DNA of 18,109 nucleotides, from positions 1 to 18,109 of the forward strand of contig SXIE01000133.1 of assembly GCA_005772945.1 (NCBI GenBank), given 5' to 3'. The DNA is from Pseudomonadota bacterium. Lineage in GTDB: Bacteria; Myxococcota; UBA9042; PHBI01. Each line of letters begins with the position of its first letter. Position 1 is the first letter of the stretch. The notes under the pieces are model-generated. The model searched no databases. It was given only the letters and a program-made list of their open reading frames with translations, and had not been told where the DNA came from. Positions 1 to 6,453 of the stretch are shown here, one piece after another. The translations under genes were made by a program, and so were the position numbers.

Positions 1-579
1 GGCCACTCGGACCTCATCGCCGGCGTCGTCGCCGGGCGCGCGCCGCTCGTCGCCACCGTCCATCACGCCCTCAATCACCTCGGCGGCTGCCTCGATCCGC
101 ACGCCTGTTTCCTGCTCGAGCGCGGCCTCAAGACCCTTCCGCTGCGCGTCCGCCAGCACAACCAGAACGCGCTCGCCCTGGCCCGCTACCTCGCCGCGCG
201 CCCCGATGTGACAGCCGTTCACTATCCCGGCCTCGACCCCGAGCGCCTCGTTCCGTCGAGCGTCCGCGCCGCCTACGCCGGCTTTGGTGGCGTCCTCTCG
301 GCCGAGCTCGCAGGCGGTGCGGCGCGCGCCGATCGCGTGCTCGCGTCTCTCCGAATGGCCGTCCACGGCCCCTCGCTCGGCGGCAGCGAGACGCTCGTCA
401 CGCGCCCCGCGACCACCTCGCACGCCGCGCTCGCCGCCCCCGAGCGCGAAGCCCTCGGGATCTCGGACGGCCTCGTCCGCATCGCCTGCGGCCTCGAGGG
501 CACCGAGGACCTGATCGCCGACTTCGCCCAAGCCCTCGACGCCACCGGCCCGACAGCCCACGGCGCAGGCCCAATGTGA
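1..579 (+). CDS. Cys/Met metabolism PLP-dependent enzyme (cystathionine gamma-synthase/lyase or methionine gamma-lyase family), 5' truncated by window edge
   Basis: Frame 1 is open from the first base to the TGA at 577-579, giving the last 192 residues. The visible part begins with GHSDLIAGVV, the end of the family signature whose PLP-binding lysine lies just upstream of the window. Then come LGGCLDPHACFLLERGLKTL, HNQNALALARYL, VTAVHYPGL, GGVLSAEL, SLGGSETLVTRPATTSHA (with the arginine that in this family binds the substrate carboxylate) and ISDGLVRIACGLEGTEDLIADFAQAL. These are the C-terminal landmarks of the trans-sulfuration enzymes, cytosolic PLP enzymes acting on homocysteine, cystathionine or methionine. 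Which reaction this one performs cannot be told from the fragment. Its stop overlaps the GTG start of truC, so the two are probably translationally coupled in one operon. A shorter start at 208 is not credible because conserved sequence continues upstream of it. Confidence 0.93.
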   Translation, partial: GHSDLIAGVVAGRAPLVATVHHALNHLGGCLDPHACFLLERGLKTLPLRVRQHNQNALALARYLAARPDVTAVHYPGLDPERLVPSSVRAAYAGFGGVLSAELAGGAARADRVLASLRMAVHGPSLGGSETLVTRPATTSHAALAAPEREALGISDGLVRIACGLEGTEDLIADFAQALDATGPTAHGAGPM

Positions 580-593
580 CCCCTGTCAACATC
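573..593. repeat. Dispersed palindrome, copy 1 (metC-like stop / truC start junction)
   Basis: ATGTGACCCCTGTCAACAT at 574-592. Right arm identical to the consensus (9 of 9), left arm 5 of 9. It contains both the TGA stop (577-579) of the upstream gene and the GTG start (576-578) of truC. It is the only copy not wholly inside one gene, but it is in the same codon phase relative to truC as the others. Confidence 0.75.
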
Positions 594-1352
594 AAGTCTC
601 GCGGGCAGCCCGGAAACGGCCCTGACGGGCCACTGCGGGCCTTCGCGAGCCAGCCCGACGACGCGCCCATCCCCATCCTCCATAAGGATGCTGCGCTGGT
701 CGTCGTCATGAAACCGAGCGGCCTCGCCGTCCACCGCGGCTGGGCCCACGCGCCGCACTACGCGCTCGATCGCGTGCGCGATCAGATCGGCCACTACGTC
801 TGGCCCGTCCACCGCCTCGACCAGGCGACCAGCGGCGTTCTCGTCATGGCGCTCACCCAAGACGCCGCGAGCCGTCTCAGCGGCCAATTCTCCGATCATA
901 CGATCGACAAGCGCTACCTCGCGCTCGTCCGCGGCATCCCACCCGAAGCGCTCACGCTCGATCACGGCATCGCCCTCGAGCCCGGCGAGAAACCCCAGCG
1001 CGCCGTCACGCACTTCCGTCGCCTCTGGGTCTTCGAGCGCCGCTACAGCCTCGTCGAGGCCCGCCCCGAAACCGGCCGCCGCCACCAGATCCGCCGCCAC
1101 CTCAAGCACCTCAGCTGCCCCATCATCGGTGACGTCAACTACGGCAAGGGCGAGCACAACCGCCTCTTCCGCACCCGTTTTGCCCTTTGCCGCCTCGCCC
1201 TCCATGCCCTCTCGCTGACCTTCGTCCATCCGGTCACCGGCCTTTCCCTCACGGTCACGGCGCCGCTTCCGGCCGACCTCGCCGGCCCGCTCGCCCAAAT
1301 GGGATGCCCGCTCGAAGCGCTCGGGCTGGCCAGCGCCCCGCCAAGCATCTAA
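576..1352 (+). CDS. truC: tRNA pseudouridine(65) synthase TruC
   Basis: A 258-residue RluA-family pseudouridine synthase, close to the ~260 residues of E. coli TruC. Landmarks are ILHKDAALVVVMKPSGLAVHRGW (residues 35-56), RVRDQIGHYVWPVHRLDQATSG (66-87, catalytic Asp82 in HRLD), KRYLALVRG, the PETGRRHQIRRHLKHL segment and HPIIGD-like CPIIGDVNYGKGEHNR. The RDQIG insert and the absence of an S4 domain favour TruC over RluC/RluD. It should convert U65 of certain tRNAs to pseudouridine in the cytosol. The start is GTG at 576, which overlaps the upstream stop; no ATG occurs before the MKPSG core, so this start is preferred although the Shine-Dalgarno is weak. The first six codons lie in copy 1 of the dispersed palindrome, which therefore sets the start codon context and the N-terminus VTPVNI. 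Confidence 0.93.
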   Translation: MTPVNIKSRGQPGNGPDGPLRAFASQPDDAPIPILHKDAALVVVMKPSGLAVHRGWAHAPHYALDRVRDQIGHYVWPVHRLDQATSGVLVMALTQDAASRLSGQFSDHTIDKRYLALVRGIPPEALTLDHGIALEPGEKPQRAVTHFRRLWVFERRYSLVEARPETGRRHQIRRHLKHLSCPIIGDVNYGKGEHNRLFRTRFALCRLALHALSLTFVHPVTGLSLTVTAPLPADLAGPLAQMGCPLEALGLASAPPSI

Positions 1353-1361
1353 GCTTCCGCC

Positions 1362-1796
1362 ATGGCCATCCTCACCCAGAACGACGAGATCCGCCGCGTG
1401 CTCGCGTCCGCGAAGGTCGTCGCCGTGCTCGGCGCCAACGATGACCCGCCGCGCCCCGCCTACTACGTGCCCGATTATCTCCACGACAAAGGCTTCAAGA
1501 TCCGCCCCGTCAACCCGGCCAAGCTCGGCACGCGCCTCTGGGGCGCGACGTTCGTCGCCTCGCTCGGCGATGTCGGCGAGCCGATCGACGTCGTCGATGT
1601 GTTCCGGAGGAGCGACCAGCTCGCCATGCACGTCGACGAAATCCTCGCGCTCCGCCCGCTTCCCAAGGTGGTCTGGTTTCAGTCCGGGATCCGCGACGGT
1701 GCCGTGGCCAAGGCGCTCGCAGCGGCTGGCATCGACGTCGTCCAAGACCGCTGCATGCTCCAGGATCACCGCCGCATGTTCGGCCAATACGAGTGA
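1362..1796 (+). CDS. CoA-binding domain protein (YccU/CoA_binding_2 family)
   Basis: A 144-residue single-domain protein with a Rossmann fold. VVAVLGANDDPPRPAYYVPDYL (residues 19-40) is the nucleotide-binding loop, followed by GFKIRPVNPAKLG, PIDVVDVFRRSDQL, KVVWFQSGIRDGAVAKALAAAGIDVVQDRCMLQDHRRM. The DVFRRS, VW.Q.GI and V.DRC...H patterns are those of the stand-alone CoA-binding proteins related to succinyl-CoA synthetase alpha subunits. The family binds coenzyme A but its physiological role is not established. It starts at ATG 1362, nine bases after the truC stop, and its TGA overlaps the GTG start of the next gene, placing it inside the operon. The identity is secure at family level only. 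Confidence 0.9.
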   Translation: MAILTQNDEIRRVLASAKVVAVLGANDDPPRPAYYVPDYLHDKGFKIRPVNPAKLGTRLWGATFVASLGDVGEPIDVVDVFRRSDQLAMHVDEILALRPLPKVVWFQSGIRDGAVAKALAAAGIDVVQDRCMLQDHRRMFGQYE

Positions 1797-3025
1797 CCCT
1801 CTCGTCCAAGCCGCGCCTCTTGCGGGTGCACGACCTTGGCGCGCTGCCCGAGGTCGTCCTGGCGCGTGACCTCCGACGCGAGCTCAAACGCGGCCACCCG
1901 TGGCTCTTCCGCGACGCCTTGCGCCTGGCTACGTCGAATGTAGACACTGGAAACATCGTCCGTATCCGCGCGCGCGATGGCGGCAAGATCGGCCCGGTCA
2001 TCGCGAAGGGCTACTGGGACCCCGAGGGCCCGCTCGCGATCCGCGTCCTCACGACCGACCCGCGCGACGTCATCGACGACGCCTGGGTGCGCGCCCGCCT
2101 CACCCGCGCCATCAGCCTGCGCGCGGCCCTCTTCGCCGACGCCCGCACCACCGGCTACCGCCTCGTCAACGGCGAGGGCGACGGCCTCCCCGGCTTGGTC
2201 GTCGATCGCTACGGCGACACCGCGGTCGTGAAGCCCGACGGCCCGGTCGCGGAAGCGTTCTGGGACGTCGCGGGCATCGCGCGTTGGCTCGTCGACACGC
2301 TCGGCCTGAGCCACGTCTACGCCCGCTATCGCAGCCGCGGCGGCGCCCGCGGCGAGCCGCTCATCGGCCCCGCAAGGGCCGCGCCCGTCCCCTTTCGCGA
2401 GCACGGCCTCGCCTTCCTCTCCGACATCGTGCACGGCCAGAAGACCGGCTTCTTCATCGACCAACGCGAGAACCGCCAGCTCGTCGGCGCCCTCGCGCGC
2501 GGGCGGCGCGTGCTCAACGTCTTCGGCTACACCGGCGGCTTCTCGGTCTACGCGGGCGCCGGCGGCGCGACCGACGTCACGACGATCGACATCGCGCCGG
2601 CCGCCATCGAGGCCGCGAACGCCCAGTGGGCCCTCAATGAACTACCGCCCGAGCGGCACCATGGCGTGACCGCGGACGCGTTCGCCTTCCTCGAGAGCGC
2701 TGGCGCCCGCTGGGATCTGGTCATCCTCGACCCGCCGGCCTTCGCACCCGCGCGCGACAAGGCCCCGCAGGCCATCGCCGCGTATCGCAAGATGGTCGCG
2801 CTCGGCACCCGCGTCGCGTCCCCCGACGCCATCGTCGTCGCGGCGAGCTGCTCGGCGCATGTCGGTGCGGCCGACTTTCTGGACGCCGTCGAGGCCGGCG
2901 TCGCCGACGCGCGCCGCTCGGCGACCCTCCTCACCTCCACCGGGCAACCGCCCGATCATCCGGCGCCCCTTGCCTGTCCCGAGCTTCGCTACCTCAAGTG
3001 TGCATTCCTGCACATTCGCCCTTGA
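1793..3025 (+). CDS. rlmI: Class I SAM-dependent rRNA large-subunit methyltransferase, RlmI-like
   Basis: A 410-residue protein (E. coli RlmI has 396) with the RlmI order of parts: an N-terminal PUA domain starting with RGHPWLFRDAL (33-43), GYRLVNGEGDGLPGLVVDRYG (121-141), HGQKTGFFIDQRENR (214-228), the SAM-binding motif NVFGYTGGFSVYAG (242-255), motif IV DLVILDPPAF (308-317) and motif VI VAASCSAHV with the likely nucleophile Cys353. The tail HPAPLACPELRYLK is also typical. E. coli RlmI makes m5C1962 in 23S rRNA; the same activity here is inferred. The GTG start at 1793 overlaps the upstream stop. Copy 2 of the palindrome is embedded in the PUA domain (residues 49-55, NVDTGNI), where homologues as remembered read like PAPGDIVEV with no insertion. 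This is the last gene of the operon before a new promoter at 3032. Confidence 0.9.
   Translation: MTLSSKPRLLRVHDLGALPEVVLARDLRRELKRGHPWLFRDALRLATSNVDTGNIVRIRARDGGKIGPVIAKGYWDPEGPLAIRVLTTDPRDVIDDAWVRARLTRAISLRAALFADARTTGYRLVNGEGDGLPGLVVDRYGDTAVVKPDGPVAEAFWDVAGIARWLVDTLGLSHVYARYRSRGGARGEPLIGPARAAPVPFREHGLAFLSDIVHGQKTGFFIDQRENRQLVGALARGRRVLNVFGYTGGFSVYAGAGGATDVTTIDIAPAAIEAANAQWALNELPPERHHGVTADAFAFLESAGARWDLVILDPPAFAPARDKAPQAIAAYRKMVALGTRVASPDAIVVAASCSAHVGAADFLDAVEAGVADARRSATLLTSTGQPPDHPAPLACPELRYLKCAFLHIRP
1937..1957. repeat. Dispersed palindrome, copy 2 (in rlmI-like gene)
   Basis: ATGTAGACACTGGAAACAT at 1938-1956; left arm 8 of 9, right arm 7 of 9. Encodes N-V-D-T-G-N-I in the PUA domain, using AAT and GTA, codons rare in this gene. 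Confidence 0.8.
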
Positions 3026-3031
3026 GACGGC

Positions 3032-3060
3032 TTGACGCCGCGGTGTCGAGTTCCTATGGG
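3032..3060 (+). promoter_or_regulatory. Sigma70-type promoter for the peroxiredoxin gene
   Basis: TTGACG at 3032-3037 and TATGGG at 3055-3060 are separated by 17 bases, the optimal spacing for a housekeeping promoter. They sit just after the rlmI stop and 35 bases upstream of the ahpC ATG. A good Shine-Dalgarno, CGGAG, lies at 3084-3088 before ATG 3096. The high expression expected of a peroxiredoxin fits a near-consensus -35. No OxyR-like operator was recognised. Confidence 0.6.
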
Positions 3061-3095
3061 GAGGGCCCAGTCACATTTCCCCTCGGAGAACGACG

Positions 3096-3620
3096 ATGAC
3101 GCTGATCAAGAAGAAGAGCCCGGAGTGGACCGCGAAGGCCTATCACAAGGGCGACGAAGTGAAGGTCTCGAGCGCCGACTTCGCCGGCAAGTGGCACGTC
3201 CTCTACTGGTACCCGCTCGACTTCACGTTCATCTGCCCGACCGAGATCAAGGGCTTCCAGGAGCTCGCGGGCGAGTTCGCCGATGAGGGCGTCTCGGTCG
3301 TCGGCGTCTCGACCGACTCGTTCTTCAGCCACAAGGCGTGGTTTGCGGACCGCGCGATCTTCCCGAACGAGATCACGCACCCGGTCATCGCGGACACGAA
3401 CCACGCGGTCAGCAAGGCTTTCGACGTCCTCAAGGAAGAGGACGGCATCGCCTTCCGCGCGACCGTGGTCGTCGACGACAAGGGCCTCGTTCGCTCGGTG
3501 TCGGTCAACGACACGAACGCCGGACGCAGCCCGCGTGAGACCCTGCGCACGGTGCAGGCGCTCAAGTCGGGTGGCCTGTGCGGGGCCGACTGGCACAAGG
3601 GCGAGAAGTTCGTCAAATAG
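3096..3620 (+). CDS. ahpC: Typical 2-Cys peroxiredoxin, AhpC type
   Basis: A 174-residue thiol peroxidase that should reduce hydrogen peroxide and organic hydroperoxides in the cytosol. The peroxidatic cysteine is Cys47 in WYPLDFTFICPTE, and Pro/Thr of the active site are present. The resolving cysteine is Cys162 in SGGLCGADWHKGE near the C-terminus, and the conserved arginine is in FRATVVVDDKG (Arg121). These features make it a typical two-cysteine enzyme. The length is slightly short for AhpC (about 187) because the C-terminal tail after WHKGEKF is missing; loss of that tail usually goes with resistance to over-oxidation, which is inference here. It has its own promoter and Shine-Dalgarno. 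No AhpF or AhpD is adjacent; the CxxC thioredoxin-like protein that follows at 3730 is a candidate reductant. Confidence 0.94.
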   Translation: MTLIKKKSPEWTAKAYHKGDEVKVSSADFAGKWHVLYWYPLDFTFICPTEIKGFQELAGEFADEGVSVVGVSTDSFFSHKAWFADRAIFPNEITHPVIADTNHAVSKAFDVLKEEDGIAFRATVVVDDKGLVRSVSVNDTNAGRSPRETLRTVQALKSGGLCGADWHKGEKFVK

Positions 3621-3674
3621 GTCCCGATGCGCGCGGCCGCTCCGTGAGAGCGCTTTGCGGATGTCCTGAAACTT

Positions 3675-3708
3675 CGAAACCCCGGCGGCCTGGCTGTCCG
3701 GGGTTTCG
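3675..3708 (+). terminator. Strong inverted repeat between ahpC and the thioredoxin-like gene
   Basis: CGAAACCCCGG (3675-3685) and CCGGGGTTTCG (3698-3708) are a perfect 11-bp inverted repeat around a 12-base loop. The hairpin ends only about nine bases before the AAGGAGA Shine-Dalgarno (3717-3723) of the next gene. There is no clean T-run after the stem, so it may terminate most ahpC transcripts, stabilise the ahpC 3' end, or attenuate readthrough into the downstream gene. No separate promoter for the downstream gene is obvious, which makes partial readthrough likely. Confidence 0.6.
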
Positions 3709-3729
3709 TCCATCTGAAGGAGACCAGCC

Positions 3730-4092
3730 ATGGGCAAGCTCGAGCAGATCGGTGGCGACAACTGGCGCGAGTTCATTGGATCCGAGCTCGCGATCCTGAT
3801 GCTCGGCAAGAGCGATTGCGCGGCCTGCGCGGCCTGGACCACCGAGCTGGAAGCATGGCTCGAGGCCGGGCCCACGCTGCCCGCGGGCGCTCCTGCCGCG
3901 CGGGTCGGCAAGATGATCCTCGATCAGCGCGGCATCACCGACTTCAAGCGCGAGAACATGGAGTGGCTCAAGGATCTGGAGGATCTCCCCTTCACGATCC
4001 TCTACCGCCACGGCGCGCGCGAGAAGAGCTTCGCCGGCGGCGGCATCGATCGCCTCGAGACGCGCCTGACGAATCTGTTCGCCCCGAGCTGA
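3730..4092 (+). CDS. Small thioredoxin-fold protein with a CxxC active site
   Basis: A 120-residue cytosolic protein with no signal peptide. It has a redox motif Cys30-Ala-Ala-Cys33 (KSDCAACAAW), placed after a hydrophobic strand (LAILMLG) as in thioredoxins, and a likely cis-proline at the segment DLPFTILYRHG (Pro87), followed by a gly-rich turn and a C-terminal helix. The spacing of the CxxC and the cis-Pro loop fits a thioredoxin fold, but it is not classical thioredoxin because the WCGPC motif is absent. A strong AAGGAGA precedes ATG 3730. Coming right after the peroxiredoxin gene, it may be the electron donor that recycles AhpC; this is inference from neighbourhood. It could equally be a glutaredoxin-like or monothiol-relay protein. 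Confidence 0.8.
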   Translation: MGKLEQIGGDNWREFIGSELAILMLGKSDCAACAAWTTELEAWLEAGPTLPAGAPAARVGKMILDQRGITDFKRENMEWLKDLEDLPFTILYRHGAREKSFAGGGIDRLETRLTNLFAPS

Positions 4093-4100
4093 GCCCATCA

Positions 4101-4115
4101 CGCGGGCGTCCCGCG
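4101..4115 (+). terminator. Short GC hairpin after the thioredoxin-like gene
   Basis: CGCGGG-CGT-CCCGCG forms a 6-bp perfect stem nine bases after the stop at 4092. It is followed at once by a second small stem, AGATC (4116-4120) with GATCT (4125-4129). There is no T-tract, so termination is only suggested. Confidence 0.3.
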
Positions 4116-4128
4116 AGATCGCGAGATC

Positions 4129-4158
4129 TTGGACATGCGCCCGATCCGATGGTGTAAC
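4129..4158 (+). promoter_or_regulatory. Possible promoter for the lipoprotein-tatD pair
   Basis: TTGGAC at 4129-4134 and TGTAAC at 4153-4158 with an 18-base spacer lie about 40 bases before the ATG at 4199. Both boxes are imperfect, so this is a weak call. Confidence 0.3.
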
Positions 4159-4198
4159 CGGCCGACGGGGTGGGCCCGCGCGCGCCCTCGCACACACC

Positions 4199-5554
4199 AT
4201 GCACCTACGCACCCCCCAGCTCTCCGCGATCGTGTCGCTCGCAGCGTCGCTCCTTGCCGCGTGCTCGAACGATCCGGACTTCGATCTTCCGGGGGCATCC
4301 GCCGGCGAGGACCACGCGGCCGCGCTCCCGCTTGCGTTCGTGGACGACCCGACGCTCGGCGGCGCCCCCCTCGCCGCCGCCGACGAGGCGGCGAGCGGGG
4401 CGCCCGTGGGTGCCGCGCCGATCGCGCACGGTCAGGGCACACTGCCGATCGCCCTCACGGGTTGGCCGCTCACGCTCGAAGGCACCAGCCTCGACGCCGT
4501 CGTCCGGCGAAATGCGCCAAGCGGCGTGCGTGCGATCGTTGCACTTCGCGACAAGCATCGCGTGCGCCTCGTCGAGCTCGCCGCCGGCCCCGACGGCCGC
4601 GCCACGGTCGCCGCCCAGCGCACGTTCGAGGGGCAGACGCCTGGCGCGGTCGCGCTCGCCGAGCAGGGCGGAACCACCGTCGCCACCTGGGTCGACGCCG
4701 GCGAATTGCACGTCGCCGCCACCACCACGGACGCGGGCGCGTTCAACCCCGAAACCCTCCTCGGCGAGGCGTCCGCGGTCGTCGTCGGCAACGCGGTGAT
4801 CGCGCCGGTGGCATCGACCGCGACCAGCGACGGCGGCTTTCTCGTCTGCGCCGCGATCGATCCGGGAGGTCCGCGCTGCGCGGTCCTGACGAATGTTTCC
4901 AGTGTCAACATGCCGGCGCGTCTGACGCCGAGCGCGACGCTCGGACGCGACGGTTGGGCGCCGATCGGCAAGCTCGGCGCCCATGTCGTCGAGGCGATCG
5001 CCGAGAGCCCGCGCGGCTTCATGGTCGTCACCTCGACCTGCGTGAGCCGCGGCGGTTGCGCACGCAAGTCCGTCTCGGTCACGCGCCTCGGTGCCCACGC
5101 CGAGTCCCTGAAGAAGGCCACGCGTCGCATCGCCGAGATCCAGTCGCGCCGCGGCGTGACGGCCATCCGCACGTCCGACGGCATTCTCCTCGTCGCGCGG
5201 CGCGTGGGCGCGGGCGAGACCGCCGCCTGGCACCTCGCCGAGGACCAGCTCCGCGAAGCGCCCGGCCGCTACAGCGGCGCGCTCGGCGGCTTCTTCGCCG
5301 AGGGGACGACGGTCGTCGTCGAGAACGGCCTGCTCGTCATGCGCAATGGTTTTCCGGTCGCGCCGCCGCGCGCGCGACGCTGGACGCGCGAGACGGGACT
5401 CGCGGATCCCGAGCCCTGGCCGCCCGCCGTCGAAGCGCTATTTCCGACCCACATCGAGCAGACGATCGCGGCCGCGCCCGGCATCGCGATCTTCGCCACA
5501 CCCGCCAGGAAAGGGCACATCACGGCCCTCGTGCTCATCCTCGATCGGACCTGA
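4199..5554 (+). CDS. Secreted lipoprotein of unknown function
   Basis: A 451-residue protein starting at ATG 4199 with a lipoprotein signal peptide: hydrophobic IVSLAASLLAAC with lipobox Leu19-Ala-Ala-Cys22, followed by an acidic, disordered Ala-rich linker (about 23-75). The +2 residue is Ser, which would favour outer-membrane sorting. The rest has short strand-like segments (AIVALRDKHRVRLVEL, VAWVDAGELHVAATT, GFLVCAAIDPGG, AVVLVAR-like stretches) that recall a beta-propeller or similar beta-rich fold. Two local cysteine pairs (in VCAAIDPGGPRC and CVSRGGC) could form disulfides outside the cytoplasm. No domain was recognised. Copy 3 of the palindrome encodes residues 232-238. No Shine-Dalgarno is apparent before the start. 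The tatD gene follows seven bases after the stop, probably in the same transcript. Confidence 0.8.
   Translation: MHLRTPQLSAIVSLAASLLAACSNDPDFDLPGASAGEDHAAALPLAFVDDPTLGGAPLAAADEAASGAPVGAAPIAHGQGTLPIALTGWPLTLEGTSLDAVVRRNAPSGVRAIVALRDKHRVRLVELAAGPDGRATVAAQRTFEGQTPGAVALAEQGGTTVATWVDAGELHVAATTTDAGAFNPETLLGEASAVVVGNAVIAPVASTATSDGGFLVCAAIDPGGPRCAVLTNVSSVNMPARLTPSATLGRDGWAPIGKLGAHVVEAIAESPRGFMVVTSTCVSRGGCARKSVSVTRLGAHAESLKKATRRIAEIQSRRGVTAIRTSDGILLVARRVGAGETAAWHLAEDQLREAPGRYSGALGGFFAEGTTVVVENGLLVMRNGFPVAPPRARRWTRETGLADPEPWPPAVEALFPTHIEQTIAAAPGIAIFATPARKGHITALVLILDRT
4892..4912. repeat. Dispersed palindrome, copy 3 (in lipoprotein gene)
   Basis: ATGTTTCCAGTGTCAACAT at 4893-4911; left arm 7 of 9, right arm 9 of 9. 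Encodes N-V-S-S-V-N-M. Confidence 0.8.
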
Positions 5555-5561
5555 CGGCGCG

Positions 5562-6362
5562 ATGTTCGTCGACGTCCACGCGCACCTCATCCACGACGCG
5601 TTTGTCGGCGACGAGGATGCCGCCGCGCAGCGCGCTCTCGCAGCGGGCGTCGATCGCGTCATCGTCAATGGGCTCGAGCCGCGCTCGAACCGCGCGGTGC
5701 TCGCGCTCTGCGCGCGCCACCCGAACCTCTTGCCGGCGCTCGGGATCTACCCGGTCGACGCCATCGCGCACCAGATTGATCCTGCCAGTTGGCAACATCC
5801 CTGGGGCCCGCCCGCGCCGTTCGATCCCGACGCGGAGATCGCGTTCATCGCCGAAGAAGCCGCCAAGGGCAGCCTCGTCGCGATCGGCGAGTGCGGCCTC
5901 GACGCCTACTGGGATACCGCCCACATGCCCGAGCAGGAGCGGGTCCTGCGTCGCCTCATCGAGGTCGCGCTCGCGCACGATAAGCCGCTCATCCTCCACA
6001 CGCGCAAGGCTGAAGAGCGGACCTTCGCGATCCTCACCGAGATGGGCGTCACGCGCGCCGACTTCCACTGCTTTGGCGGCAAGCTCAAGCTCGCCCAGCG
6101 CATCGCCGAGGCCGGCTACTACCTCTCGATCCCGCCGGTCGTCGCGCGCAACGAGGCCTTCCAGCGCATGACCGCTCAGCTTCCGCTGGATCAGATCCTC
6201 ACCGAGACCGACTGCCCCTACATGGGCCCGGTCGCCGCCGAGCGCAACGAGCCCGCGTTCGTCCCCGCGGCTGTGAGCGTCATGGCGAAGCTGCGCGGAC
6301 TCGCGCCGGACGTCATGGCGCACGCCATCCGCGCGAACTTCGAGCGCCTTTTCCGCGTGTAG
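5562..6362 (+). CDS. tatD: TatD-family metal-dependent hydrolase (DNase)
   Basis: A 266-residue TIM-barrel hydrolase of the amidohydrolase superfamily, the usual size for TatD. All metal ligands are present: His6 and His8 (DVHAHL), Glu110 (AIGECGLDAYW), His146 (LILHTRKAEE), His169 (FHCFGGK) and Asp217 (TETDCPYMGP). Members are Mg/Mn-dependent 3'-5' DNases acting on damaged or single-stranded DNA. The sequence TARK...FHCFGG in place of H.R and FHCFSG, and the long loop SWQHPWGPPAPFDPD (76-90), mark it as a diverged member. ATG 5562 is chosen because it begins directly with MFVDVHAHL; the frame is open further upstream only as a shadow within the lipoprotein gene. There is no clear Shine-Dalgarno and the gene follows the lipoprotein stop by seven bases, suggesting coupling. 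Confidence 0.92.
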   Translation: MFVDVHAHLIHDAFVGDEDAAAQRALAAGVDRVIVNGLEPRSNRAVLALCARHPNLLPALGIYPVDAIAHQIDPASWQHPWGPPAPFDPDAEIAFIAEEAAKGSLVAIGECGLDAYWDTAHMPEQERVLRRLIEVALAHDKPLILHTRKAEERTFAILTEMGVTRADFHCFGGKLKLAQRIAEAGYYLSIPPVVARNEAFQRMTAQLPLDQILTETDCPYMGPVAAERNEPAFVPAAVSVMAKLRGLAPDVMAHAIRANFERLFRV

Positions 6363-6381
6363 GCGAGGGTCGGCGCGTCTG

Positions 6382-6397
6382 CCCCGGCGACCCGGGG
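6382..6397 (+). terminator. Possible terminator after tatD
   Basis: CCCCGG (6382-6387) and CCGGGG (6392-6397) pair around a four-base loop, followed by only two T. The stem is short but very GC-rich and lies 20 bases after the tatD stop, so it may separate tatD from pyruvate kinase. Confidence 0.35.
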
Positions 6398-6453
6398 TTC
6401 AATGCGCCATCACGACCATCGCGCGCGGCGCCGACTCGGCGTACAAGGGCGGC

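Noticed and set aside
206..224. ATGTGACAGCCGTTCACTA in the PLP enzyme as a further palindrome copy
   Set aside because: Only the left part resembles the motif; the TG core and the ACAT arm do not line up.
273..1787. Long minus-strand open frame (504 codons) opposite truC and the CoA-binding gene
   Set aside because: It lies antisense to two genes with clear family motifs; its His/Arg/Asp-rich product is the usual shadow of GC-rich codon bias.
5346..5561. Longer start for tatD
   Set aside because: The extra 72 residues are Arg/Ser-rich out-of-frame lipoprotein sequence; TatD proteins begin directly with the metal-binding HxH strand.
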